Assembly (NCBI GenBank): GCA_023433985.1
Contig: JAEYTN010000345.1
Location: forward strand, 1-10,449
Origin: Pseudomonadota bacterium
GTDB lineage: Bacteria; Pseudomonadota; Alphaproteobacteria; Rhizobiales; Devosiaceae
DNA length: 10,449 nucleotides
Reading direction: 5' to 3'
This document shows, piece after piece, positions 1 to 5,694 of this stretch. Each line of letters starts with the position of its first letter. The first letter of the stretch is position 1. The translations under genes and the position numbers were made by a program. The notes under the pieces are model-generated. The model worked only from the letters and a program-made list of their open reading frames with translations. It did no database searches and had not been told where the DNA came from.

Positions 1-146
1 ACCGGCCGGCCCGCACCTACACTGCGGGCAAGAAGGGCTTTGGCGACAAGCCGGCCGGCAGCCGTGGCGGCAAGCCCTTCTCCGGCAAGCCCGGCGGCCG
101 TCCGGGCGGCGACAAGCCGCGCGGCCCTCGCAAACCGCGCGGGTAA
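1..146 (+). CDS. C-terminal tail of a probable 23S rRNA pseudouridine synthase (partial, 5' end outside window)
   Basis: An open frame enters from the left edge (first full codon at base 3) and stops at TAA 144-146. The 47 visible residues are low-complexity and basic, with repeated G-K-P-G-G-R-P-G-G and K-P-R-G units. No catalytic domain is in view. Such Gly/Lys/Arg/Pro tails are typical of the C-terminal extensions of RluB/RsuA-type pseudouridine synthases in Alphaproteobacteria, where a pseudouridine synthase often precedes rsmD; the tail is usually disordered and may bind RNA. Only 3 bases separate the stop from the rsmD start, so the two are almost certainly co-transcribed. The identification rests on tail composition and neighbourhood; another basic RNA-binding protein, such as an RNA helicase with a similar tail, is possible. 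Confidence 0.6.
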   Translation, partial: RPARTYTAGKKGFGDKPAGSRGGKPFSGKPGGRPGGDKPRGPRKPRG

Positions 147-149
147 GTC

Positions 150-704
150 ATGCGCATCGTTGCGGGCAAATTCCGCGGCAAGGCGCTGCTCTCGCCCAAC
201 GACGAGAGCGTCCGCCCCACTTCCGATCGGGCGCGCGAGGCCGTGTTCAGCATCCTCGCGAGCCGCATCGGCGTGCACCTTGACGGCCTGAAGGTTCTGG
301 ACCTGTTTGCCGGCACCGGCGCGCTGGGCCTCGAGGCGCTCTCTCGCGGCGCCGCCTCAGCCGTCTTTGTCGACACCGGCGCCGAAGCCCGCGGCCTCAT
401 CCGCGACCACATCGAAGCCTTCGGCCTGGGCGGCATCGCCAAGCTCCTTCGCCGCGACGCCGCGGCGCTGGGGCCGGCCGGCACCCTCGGCCCCTTCGAC
501 CTCGTCTTCCTCGACCCACCCTACGGCAAGGGCCTTGCGGAACAGGCGCTCGCTTCCCTCCGCGACGGCAACTGGCTGGCAAAGGACGCGACGATCGTGC
601 TGGAGGAAGCGGCCGAGGTGGAACTGGCGCTGCCGGAAGGCTTCGAGCTCGACGACCGCCGCGAATACGGCGCCGCGGCGGTACATTTCATCCGGCTGGT
701 CTGA
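150..704 (+). CDS. rsmD: 16S rRNA (guanine966-N2)-methyltransferase RsmD
   Basis: This 184-residue protein matches the usual RsmD length (about 180-200). RsmD uses S-adenosylmethionine to methylate N2 of G966 in 16S rRNA during assembly of the small subunit. The start MRIVAGKFRGK is the characteristic N-terminus. R-P-T-S-D-R-x-R-E (22-30) follows. The SAM-binding motif I is V-L-D-L-F-A-G-T-G-A-L-G (49-60), an acidic residue (D75) ends the second strand, and the catalytic DPPY motif of N-methyltransferases is at 122-125. The ATG at 150 starts the recognisable family N-terminus and lies 3 bases after the preceding stop; there is only a weak GGGTAAG upstream, so translation may be coupled. The gene is complete and faces mutL tail-to-tail across 165 bases that contain a palindromic repeat. 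Confidence 0.95.
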   Translation: MRIVAGKFRGKALLSPNDESVRPTSDRAREAVFSILASRIGVHLDGLKVLDLFAGTGALGLEALSRGAASAVFVDTGAEARGLIRDHIEAFGLGGIAKLLRRDAAALGPAGTLGPFDLVFLDPPYGKGLAEQALASLRDGNWLAKDATIVLEEAAEVELALPEGFELDDRREYGAAAVHFIRLV

Positions 705-790
705 AAGGACGCCGAGGGCCCCCGAGTATTCGACGGTAAGCGATCACGGCGATGTTCCGGCCTCACCTCGTTGAGTCGCTGAGCCCTCCA

Positions 791-852
791 TGATCCTCCA
801 CCGTCGCAGGCGGGGGAGGGGGACCACGCGAAGCGTGGTGGAGGGGGCGTCC
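791..852. repeat. Palindromic repeat, copy 1 (intergenic, between rsmD and mutL)
   Basis: This 62-base element shares its layout with the copy at 1545-1602. Outer arms CCTCCACC (795-802) and GGTGGAGG (837-844) are exact reverse complements. Inside lie two smaller hairpins: a CCTCC-A-CCG / CGG-G-GGAGG arm (795-819) with a 7-base loop, and ACCACGC-GAA-GCGTGGT (823-839). The 7-bp stem of the second hairpin differs from copy 2 but stays fully paired, which points to selection or replication as a structure. Lying between two convergent stops, it may serve as a bidirectional terminator or mRNA 3'-end stabiliser, although there is no T run. It resembles REP/MITE-like GAA-loop palindromes that I remember as common in Alphaproteobacteria. 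No transposase is nearby. Confidence 0.85.
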
Positions 853-869
853 CCCGGCCGCTAGCGCCT

Positions 870-2681
870 CTATCGCGTCCGCCCGAACAACCGCTCGATA
901 TCGGCCTTCCTGAGCTCCACATAGGTGGGCCGCCCGTGGATGCACTGGCCCGAATGGGGCGTCGCCTCCATCTCGCGCAGCAGCGCATTCATTTCCTCGA
1001 CCTTCAGCCGCCGCCCCGAGCGCACGGAGCCGTGGCACGCCATCCGGCCTATGATCGCCTCCAGTCGGTCCGCCAGCGCCGCCGTCGAGTCCCACTCGGC
1101 AAGCCCGTCGGCCAGGTCCCGCACCAGCCCGTCGATATCGGCCTGCCCGAGCAGCGCCGGCGTTTCGCGCACCGCCACCGCCCGCGCCCCGAACCGCTCG
1201 AGGTAAAGCCCGAGCCGTTCCAGCACCGGTGCCGCGTCCTCGAGCCGCGCGCAATCCTCCTCCGGCAGCTCGATCACCACCGGGATCAACTGCATCTGGC
1301 TCGCCACCGGCCCCGCCGCCATCTGCGCCTTGAACCGCTCGTACACGAGCCGCTCATGCGCCGCATGCTGGTCCACCAGCAGCAGGCTCTCGCCGTTCTG
1401 CGCCACGATGAAGTTGTCGAACATCTGCGCCCGCGCCGTCCCCAGCGGAAACTCCTCGGACTCGACCGCCGCGACGTCCTTCACGACCTCGAACCGCGCA
1501 CTAGGCTCGGCGAAATCCGCAAATCGGAGCGCTGACGCCGGGGTTGATCCTCCACCGCGAAGCGGGGGAGGGGGACCGCCGAAGGCGGTGGAGGGGGCGT
1601 CCACGCTCACCGGCGCGGCCACCCCCGCAAACTCCGGCACCCGAAATGCCGAGACGACATCCTCAGCCACCGTCGATGCCGCCCGGTACCCGGCCGCCGA
1701 CAGCGCCTCTCCGATTGCCCGGATCACCGCGCCGCGCACCGCCCCGGCATCGCGAAACCTCAGCTCCGCCTTCGCCGGATGCACATTCACGTCCACATCG
1801 GCCGGATCGACCGCCACGAACAGCGCCACCACCGGAAACCGGTCGCGGAACACGAAGTCCGCATAGGCTGCGCGCACCGCCCCCACCAGCACCTTGTCCC
1901 GCACCGAGCGGCCGTTGACGAAGAAGTACTGGCTCAGCGAATTGGCCTTGGTGAACGTCGGCAGCCCCGCGAGCCCGGTCACCACTAGCCCGTGCCGCAC
2001 CGTGGCGAGCGGCACGGCGTTCTCGCCGAAATCCGCCCCCATCACATCGCCGAGCCGCGCCCTCAGCGCTCCGTCGCCTTCGCGTCCCGGCCAGTTCGAA
2101 GCACTCCGGTCCGCCCCGTCGAGCACGAAGTGTACCTGCGGGTTGGCCATCGCCAGCCGCCGCACGATGTCCGAAATCGCCGCCGCCTCGGCCCGCTCGG
2201 ACTTCAGGAATTTCCGCCGCGCCGGCACGTTGGCAAAGAGTTCGCGCACCTCGACGATCGTGCCGCGGTTCATCGCGACCGGCACGACGCGCCCCTTCAC
2301 CCCATGCCGGACCGAGAGCTGCAGCCCTGTCTCCGCATCCGCCTGTCGCGTCGAAATCGTCAGCTCCGCCACCGATCCGATCGAGGCCAGCGCCTCGCCG
2401 CGGAACCCCAGCGTCCGGATATCGTCGAGCCCGCCATCGTCGAGCTTGCTGGTCGCGTGCCGCTCCACCGAGAGCCTGAGGTCGGCCTCGTCCATCCCCA
2501 CGCCATCGTCCTCGATGCGCATGAGCGAGATGCCGCCGCCTGCCGTAGTGATCGCGATCCGGCCGGCGCCCGCGTCGATGGCGTTCTCGACCAGCTCCTT
2601 GACTACGCTCGCGGGCCGTTCCACCACCTCGCCCGCGGCGATCCGGTTGATCAGGTCCTCTGGAAGCTGGCGGATAGGCAA
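870..2681 (-). CDS. mutL: DNA mismatch repair protein MutL (endonuclease type, TTG start)
   Basis: MutL couples mismatch recognition by MutS to strand nicking and removal. The N-terminal GHKL ATPase shows N-R-I-A-A-G-E-V-V (12-20), E-L-V-E-N-A-I-D-A-G (29-38, catalytic E29 and N33), D-D-G-V-G-M (58-63), R-H-A-T-S-K (74-79) and G-F-R-G-E-A-L (92-98). A Pro/Gly/Ala-rich linker follows, about 335-415. The C-terminal domain carries the metal-binding endonuclease motif D-Q-H-A-A-H-E-R-L-V-Y-E (437-448), plus A-C-H-G-S-V-R (C549) and C-I-H-G-R-P-T (C580). This is the self-nicking MutL of bacteria without MutH. The reading frame runs open to 2819, but the family N-terminus (P-I-R-Q-L-P) begins right after a TTG at 2681-2679 with AGGAGA 7 bases upstream, so I choose that start (603 residues). 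Residues 360-379 are encoded by a palindromic repeat. The gene is divergent from tadA. Confidence 0.95.
   Translation of the reverse strand: MPIRQLPEDLINRIAAGEVVERPASVVKELVENAIDAGAGRIAITTAGGGISLMRIEDDGVGMDEADLRLSVERHATSKLDDGGLDDIRTLGFRGEALASIGSVAELTISTRQADAETGLQLSVRHGVKGRVVPVAMNRGTIVEVRELFANVPARRKFLKSERAEAAAISDIVRRLAMANPQVHFVLDGADRSASNWPGREGDGALRARLGDVMGADFGENAVPLATVRHGLVVTGLAGLPTFTKANSLSQYFFVNGRSVRDKVLVGAVRAAYADFVFRDRFPVVALFVAVDPADVDVNVHPAKAELRFRDAGAVRGAVIRAIGEALSAAGYRAASTVAEDVVSAFRVPEFAGVAAPVSVDAPSTAFGGPPPPLRGGGSTPASALRFADFAEPSARFEVVKDVAAVESEEFPLGTARAQMFDNFIVAQNGESLLLVDQHAAHERLVYERFKAQMAAGPVASQMQLIPVVIELPEEDCARLEDAAPVLERLGLYLERFGARAVAVRETPALLGQADIDGLVRDLADGLAEWDSTAALADRLEAIIGRMACHGSVRSGRRLKVEEMNALLREMEATPHSGQCIHGRPTYVELRKADIERLFGRTR
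1545..1602. repeat. Palindromic repeat, copy 2 (inside mutL, translated in the linker)
   Basis: This 58-base element has the same orientation and ends (TGATCCTCCACCG ... GGTGGAGGGGGCGTCC) as the copy at 791-852. It holds two GAA-loop hairpins: CCTCCACCGC-GAA-GCGGGGGAGG (1549-1571, one A/G mismatch) and ACCGCC-GAA-GGCGGT (1575-1589). The outer arms CCTCCACC and GGTGGAGG also pair. It lies wholly inside mutL and, read on the minus strand, encodes residues about 360-379, including APSTAFGGPPPPLRGGG, without a stop or loss of frame. The element length (58) is not a multiple of 3, so insertion must have involved flanking bases, for example a target duplication or small indel, to keep the frame. 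Confidence 0.85.
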
Positions 2682-2688
2682 GGGCGAT

Positions 2689-2694
2689 TCTCCT
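2689..2694 (-). promoter_or_regulatory. Shine-Dalgarno sequence of mutL (decides the TTG start)
   Basis: On the minus strand AGGAGA sits 7 bases ahead of the TTG at 2681-2679, an ideal spacing. It is the strongest ribosome binding site seen in the window. It supports a 603-residue MutL over a 649-residue version starting at 2819, whose extra 46 residues are unlike MutL and would run into tadA coding sequence. Confidence 0.8.
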
Positions 2695-2702
2695 GAGCCG
2701 CA

Positions 2703-2708
2703 ATATAG
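2703..2708 (-). promoter_or_regulatory. Candidate -10 box for mutL (CTATAT)
   Basis: The minus strand reads CTATAT here, identical to the -10 consensus described for Sinorhizobium and related Alphaproteobacteria (CTTGAC-N17-CTATAT). Transcription would begin near 2696, just ahead of the AGGAGA site, leaving a leader of about 15 bases. No good -35 is present at 16-18 bases; that position is occupied by the palindrome CCGGCA-TT-TGCCGG (2715-2728). The box is seen; promoter function is inferred. Confidence 0.45.
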
Positions 2709-2714
2709 GCGACC

Positions 2715-2728
2715 CCGGCATTTGCCGG
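2715..2728. repeat. Perfect 6+6 inverted repeat between divergent mutL and tadA
   Basis: CCGGCA (2715-2720), a TT spacer, then TGCCGG (2723-2728). It lies centrally in the 74-base divergent gap, partly over the -35 position of the proposed mutL promoter, so it could be an operator affecting either gene, or simply a short hairpin. At this GC content a 6+6 palindrome may arise by chance. Confidence 0.3.
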
Positions 2729-2755
2729 CACCCGGAAATCCCGGTAGGTGGGGAT

Positions 2756-3196
2756 ATGCCCAGCCCCATGGACCTTGCCCTCGATCTCGCCGCCGAAGCC
2801 GCCGCCGCCGGCGAGGCACCCGTCGGGGCCGTGGTGATGGAGGGCGAGCGTATTCTCGCTGCCGAGCGCAACCGCATGCGCCAGCTGGCCGATCCCACGG
2901 CCCACGCCGAACTGATGGCCATTCGCGCTGCCCTCGCCACCCGCGGCACCGGCCGCCTCGATGGCTGCGACCTCTATGTCACGCTGGAGCCCTGCGCCAT
3001 GTGCGCCGGCGCCGTCGCCCACGCCCGCCTGCGGCGCGTCGTCTACGCCGCCGCCGACCCCAAGGCCGGAGCAGTGGAGAACGGCGTCCGCCTCTTCGAA
3101 AGTCCCAACTGCCACCACCGCCCCGAGATCATCTCCGGCATCGGCGAGCGGCGAGCCTCCGAATTACTGCGCGAGTTCTTCAAAGCGCTGAGATAG
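2756..3196 (+). CDS. tadA: tRNA-specific adenosine deaminase TadA
   Basis: TadA deaminates adenosine 34 of tRNA-Arg(ACG) to inosine in the anticodon wobble position, an essential step in most bacteria. This 146-residue protein has the usual length and the cytidine/deoxycytidylate deaminase fold. The zinc ligand and proton-shuttle pair H-A-E is at 50-52. The two cysteine ligands lie in P-C-A-M-C-A-G-A (C80, C83). G-E-A-P-V-G-A-V-V (19-27) is the typical first strand, and A-A-A-D-P-K-x-G-A-V is the family's post-Cys segment. I take the ATG at 2756 because a GGTAGGTGGGG purine-rich stretch precedes it closely; the in-frame ATG at 2768 is a possible alternative. It is divergent from mutL and convergent with the phospholipase gene, so it is probably monocistronic. 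Confidence 0.93.
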   Translation: MPSPMDLALDLAAEAAAAGEAPVGAVVMEGERILAAERNRMRQLADPTAHAELMAIRAALATRGTGRLDGCDLYVTLEPCAMCAGAVAHARLRRVVYAAADPKAGAVENGVRLFESPNCHHRPEIISGIGERRASELLREFFKALR

Positions 3197-3207
3197 CCGG
3201 CGATCCC

Positions 3208-3228
3208 CCCCGCACAGCATTGGCGGGG
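3208..3228. terminator. Possible weak hairpin between convergent tadA and phospholipase genes
   Basis: CCCCGC (3208-3213) and GCGGGG (3223-3228) can pair around a 9-base loop, 11 bases after the tadA stop in a 65-base convergent gap. There is no U run in either direction, so it is not a textbook intrinsic terminator. Confidence 0.25.
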
Positions 3229-3261
3229 CGGTACGATTGCGACGCCGTCCGCGCTCCGGCC

Positions 3262-4230
3262 CTACCGCTCTTCCGCCCGGTTCGTCGGTTCGGTCCCCTG
3301 GATGAACTGCTCGACCTTGCGCTCGAGCGCCCGCTTCAGGTTGTCCTTGTCCTTCTCGACATGCGCCATGATCTCGCGCACGCGCCAGAACTCATGCGCG
3401 GCGAAGGTATTGAGGTGCGGCCGGATGTACACGTCGGGCGGATAGGCAGCCATCATGTGCGCGGTGAGCGAGTGCATCATGATCTGCGCCGAGCCGAACC
3501 ACACGTCCACGGCGCTGTGGTTCATCTTGCTCATCTGCTCGGACGGGTCGCCGTTCACGTCGATGCCGACGACGATGTCGGTGTCGGCCGATGCCTGGTC
3601 CAGCGGCAGCGGGTTCACCACCCCGCCATCGACCAGGAGGTGATTGGCGAACGGCACCGGCTTGAACAGGCTCGGGATGGCGATGGAGCCAGCGATGGCG
3701 TCGCGCAAGGGACCTTCGGAAAACACCGCCTGATGCCAGCTCTGGAAATCCGTCGCCACCACGTAGAACTTGGTCTTGAGCTCGCTGAACTCGAACGGGA
3801 ACGGGTCCGGCAGGAACGCGTCCACCACCCGCCGCGCATCGAGCTGCATGCCGAAGAAATTGCCGAGGTTCCTGACCTGTGCGCCCCACAGCCGCCCGGC
3901 AATGATCCTGAGCGTGCCCAGCACGCTGATCGAATGTTCGCGCAACTCCGCTCCGCTCAGGCCATTGGCCCAGCCCGAGCCGATCAGCGCGCCGATCGAC
4001 GTGCCGGCAATCACGTGCGGCTTGATCCCGAGTTCGTCGATCGCTTCGATGAAGGGAACGTGGGTCAGCCCCCGCGCCGAGCCGCCGCCCAGCGCCACGC
4101 CGATCTTCGGGTCGCCGCCCGACCGCTCACGCGGCACCTCGACATATTCGCCCCGGAGCTTCTGCACAACTTCGAGGCCCCGCTGTTGCAGCGGCGTCAT
4201 CGGAGCGGGCACTGGAAGCTCGTGTTTCAC
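3262..4230 (-). CDS. Patatin-like phospholipase family protein (RssA/YchK-like)
   Basis: This is a predicted serine acyl hydrolase with a Ser-Asp dyad, probably cytoplasmic because no signal peptide or membrane span is visible. The family motifs appear in order: the oxyanion-hole loop G-G-G-S-A-R-G-L (48-55), the nucleophile elbow G-T-S-I-G (76-80, Ser78) and the dyad D-G-G (Asp201 start). P-S-L-F-K-P-V precedes the dyad as is usual in bacterial patatins. Patatins cleave acyl esters of phospholipids or other lipids; the substrate here is unknown. The 322-residue length includes about 40 residues before the domain and a charged, helical C-terminus. The start is a GTG at 4230-4228 with no clear Shine-Dalgarno; the in-frame ATG at residue 11 is an alternative. 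It follows purD on the same strand after 92 bases and may be co-transcribed with it or have its own promoter there. Confidence 0.85.
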   Translation of the reverse strand: MKHELPVPAPMTPLQQRGLEVVQKLRGEYVEVPRERSGGDPKIGVALGGGSARGLTHVPFIEAIDELGIKPHVIAGTSIGALIGSGWANGLSGAELREHSISVLGTLRIIAGRLWGAQVRNLGNFFGMQLDARRVVDAFLPDPFPFEFSELKTKFYVVATDFQSWHQAVFSEGPLRDAIAGSIAIPSLFKPVPFANHLLVDGGVVNPLPLDQASADTDIVVGIDVNGDPSEQMSKMNHSAVDVWFGSAQIMMHSLTAHMMAAYPPDVYIRPHLNTFAAHEFWRVREIMAHVEKDKDNLKRALERKVEQFIQGTEPTNRAEER

Positions 4231-4255
4231 GATAAGGACGTAGGTTACCCTCTGT

Positions 4256-4268
4256 CCCTTTATAAGGG
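4256..4268. repeat. Short inverted repeat in the purD-phospholipase gap
   Basis: CCCTT (4256-4260), TAT, AAGGG (4264-4268) lies 26 bases upstream of the phospholipase GTG in an AT-richer stretch. On the minus strand it contains TATAAA, which could act as a -10 box, but no convincing -35 lies 16-18 bases further up. It could instead be a weak hairpin after purD. Function undetermined. Confidence 0.25.
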
Positions 4269-4322
4269 CTCAACACAGCCCCGCGTTCCACCTTTTTGCC
4301 GGCGAGAAGTTAATCCCGCTGG

Positions 4323-5597
4323 TTACCGGCGCTCGCGCTCCACCGCGCGCCAACCGATGTCCCGGCGGCAGAACCCTTCCGGCCAGTCGATCCTGTCCAC
4401 CGCCGCATAGGCGCGCGCCTGCGCCTCGGCCACGGTCTTGCCGAGCGCCGTCACGTTCAGCACCCGCCCGCCATTGGCGAGCAGCCGGCCGTCGCGCCGC
4501 AGCGTGCCGGCGTGAAACACCTTCAGCTCCTGCCCATCCAGCTCGTCTATGCCCTTGATCTCGCTGCCCTTGGGCGCATCCACCGGGTAGCCCTTGGTCG
4601 CCACCACCACGGTCAGCGCCGCCTCGTCCCGGAACTCCGGCGTCACCGTGCCGAGTTCGCCCTTAGCCGTCGCGAGCAGCAGCTCCAGCAGGTCCGATTT
4701 CAGCCGCAGCATCAGCACCTGGCACTCCGGGTCGCCGAAGCGCACGTTGTATTCGATCAGCTTCGGGCCCGCCGCCGTCACCATGATCCCGGCGAACAGC
4801 ACGCCGGTGAACGGCGTCCCCCGCTCCGCCATACGGCGCACCGAGGGCAGGATGATCTCGTCGCGCACCCGCGCCGTCACGTCGTCCGTCATCACCGGGG
4901 CAGGGGAGTAGGCGCCCATGCCGCCGGTGTTGGGTCCGCGGTCGCCGTCCCACACCCGCTTGTGGTCCTGCGCGCTGGGCAGCAGCACCACGTCCGTGCC
5001 GTCGCACAGCGCGAAGATCGAGGCTTCCTCGCCCTCGAGATATTCCTCGATCACCACCGTCGAGCCCGATACGCCGAATGCGCCCGAGAAGCAGTCGTGC
5101 ACCGCGTCTTCGGCCTCGGGCTGCGTCGTCGCCACCGTCACGCCCTTGCCCGCCGCAAGCCCGTCCGCCTTGATCACGATCGGCGCCCCGTGCTCGCGCA
5201 CATAGGCGAGCGCCTCCGCCTCGTTGTCGAACCGCCCGTACCGCGCCGTCGGCACGCCTGCCTCGTCGCAGAGTGCCTTGGTGAAGCTCTTCGATCCTTC
5301 TAGCTGAGCCGCCGCCTTCGATGGCCCGAAGCACAGCAGCCCCGCTGCCCGCACCGCGTCGCCAAGCCCCACCACCGCCGGCGCATCTGGACCGATCACC
5401 ACGAAGTCGATGGCATTGGCGTTGGCGAACGCCACCACCCCGACATTGTCGTTGATGTCGAGCGCCACGTTCTCGGCAATCGCTTCGGTCCCGCCATTTC
5501 CCGGCGCCACGAACAGCTTCTCGCACCGGGGCGATTTCGCGATGGCCCAGGCCAGGGCATGTTCGCGGCCACCCGATCCGATCACCAGAATGCGCAT
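4323..5597 (-). CDS. purD: Phosphoribosylamine-glycine ligase PurD (GAR synthetase)
   Basis: PurD joins glycine to 5-phosphoribosylamine using ATP to give glycinamide ribonucleotide, the second step of de novo purine synthesis, in the cytoplasm. The 424-residue length is standard. The N-terminal domain opens with [14 protein letters not shown] (1-14). The ATP-grasp domain includes [20 protein letters not shown] (221-230) and the metal/nucleotide motif [10 protein letters not shown] (282-291). The C-terminus ends with the typical [10 protein letters not shown]. The ATG at 5597-5595 begins the family N-terminus, with AAGGA 6 bases upstream. It is divergent from xseA across 97 bases. No other purine gene is in the window, consistent with the scattered pur genes of Alphaproteobacteria. 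Confidence 0.97.
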   Translation of the reverse strand: MRILVIGSGGREHALAWAIAKSPRCEKLFVAPGNGGTEAIAENVALDINDNVGVVAFANANAIDFVVIGPDAPAVVGLGDAVRAAGLLCFGPSKAAAQLEGSKSFTKALCDEAGVPTARYGRFDNEAEALAYVREHGAPIVIKADGLAAGKGVTVATTQPEAEDAVHDCFSGAFGVSGSTVVIEEYLEGEEASIFALCDGTDVVLLPSAQDHKRVWDGDRGPNTGGMGAYSPAPVMTDDVTARVRDEIILPSVRRMAERGTPFTGVLFAGIMVTAAGPKLIEYNVRFGDPECQVLMLRLKSDLLELLLATAKGELGTVTPEFRDEAALTVVVATKGYPVDAPKGSEIKGIDELDGQELKVFHAGTLRRDGRLLANGGRVLNVTALGKTVAEAQARAYAAVDRIDWPEGFCRRDIGWRAVERERR

Positions 5598-5658
5598 GGA
5601 AAGTCCTTCTTTGCCGAGCTCCGCAGCCCTCTAGCATCGGTTGCCGCCCGCCACCACC

Positions 5659-5664
5659 CTTGAC
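5659..5664 (+). promoter_or_regulatory. Candidate -35 box for xseA (CTTGAC)
   Basis: CTTGAC matches the alphaproteobacterial -35 consensus exactly. The expected -10 position 17 bases on (5682-5687) reads GCACCT and is poor. A promoter here would start transcription at about 5694-5695, on the chosen ATG, implying a leaderless xseA message, which fits the lack of a Shine-Dalgarno sequence before that ATG. Confidence 0.3.
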
Positions 5665-5694
5665 GGACTCGCCCCGGTGCCGCACCTGTCAGCA

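Noticed and set aside
1561..1602. G-quadruplex potential in the repeat (runs of five G)
   Set aside because: The G runs are explained by the hairpin arms, and the mutL mRNA carries the C-rich strand; no separate quadruplex claim can be supported by eye.
1663..2949. A 428-codon open frame on the same strand as mutL in another frame
   Set aside because: It overlaps the well-supported mutL ATPase region and consists of Arg/Gly-rich low-complexity sequence.
1894..4410. An 838-codon open frame on the + strand
   Set aside because: It runs antisense to mutL and the phospholipase gene and out of frame through tadA. Its translation is Arg/Pro/Ser/His-rich with no family motif. All three overlapped genes have intact catalytic motifs, so this is a high-GC shadow frame.
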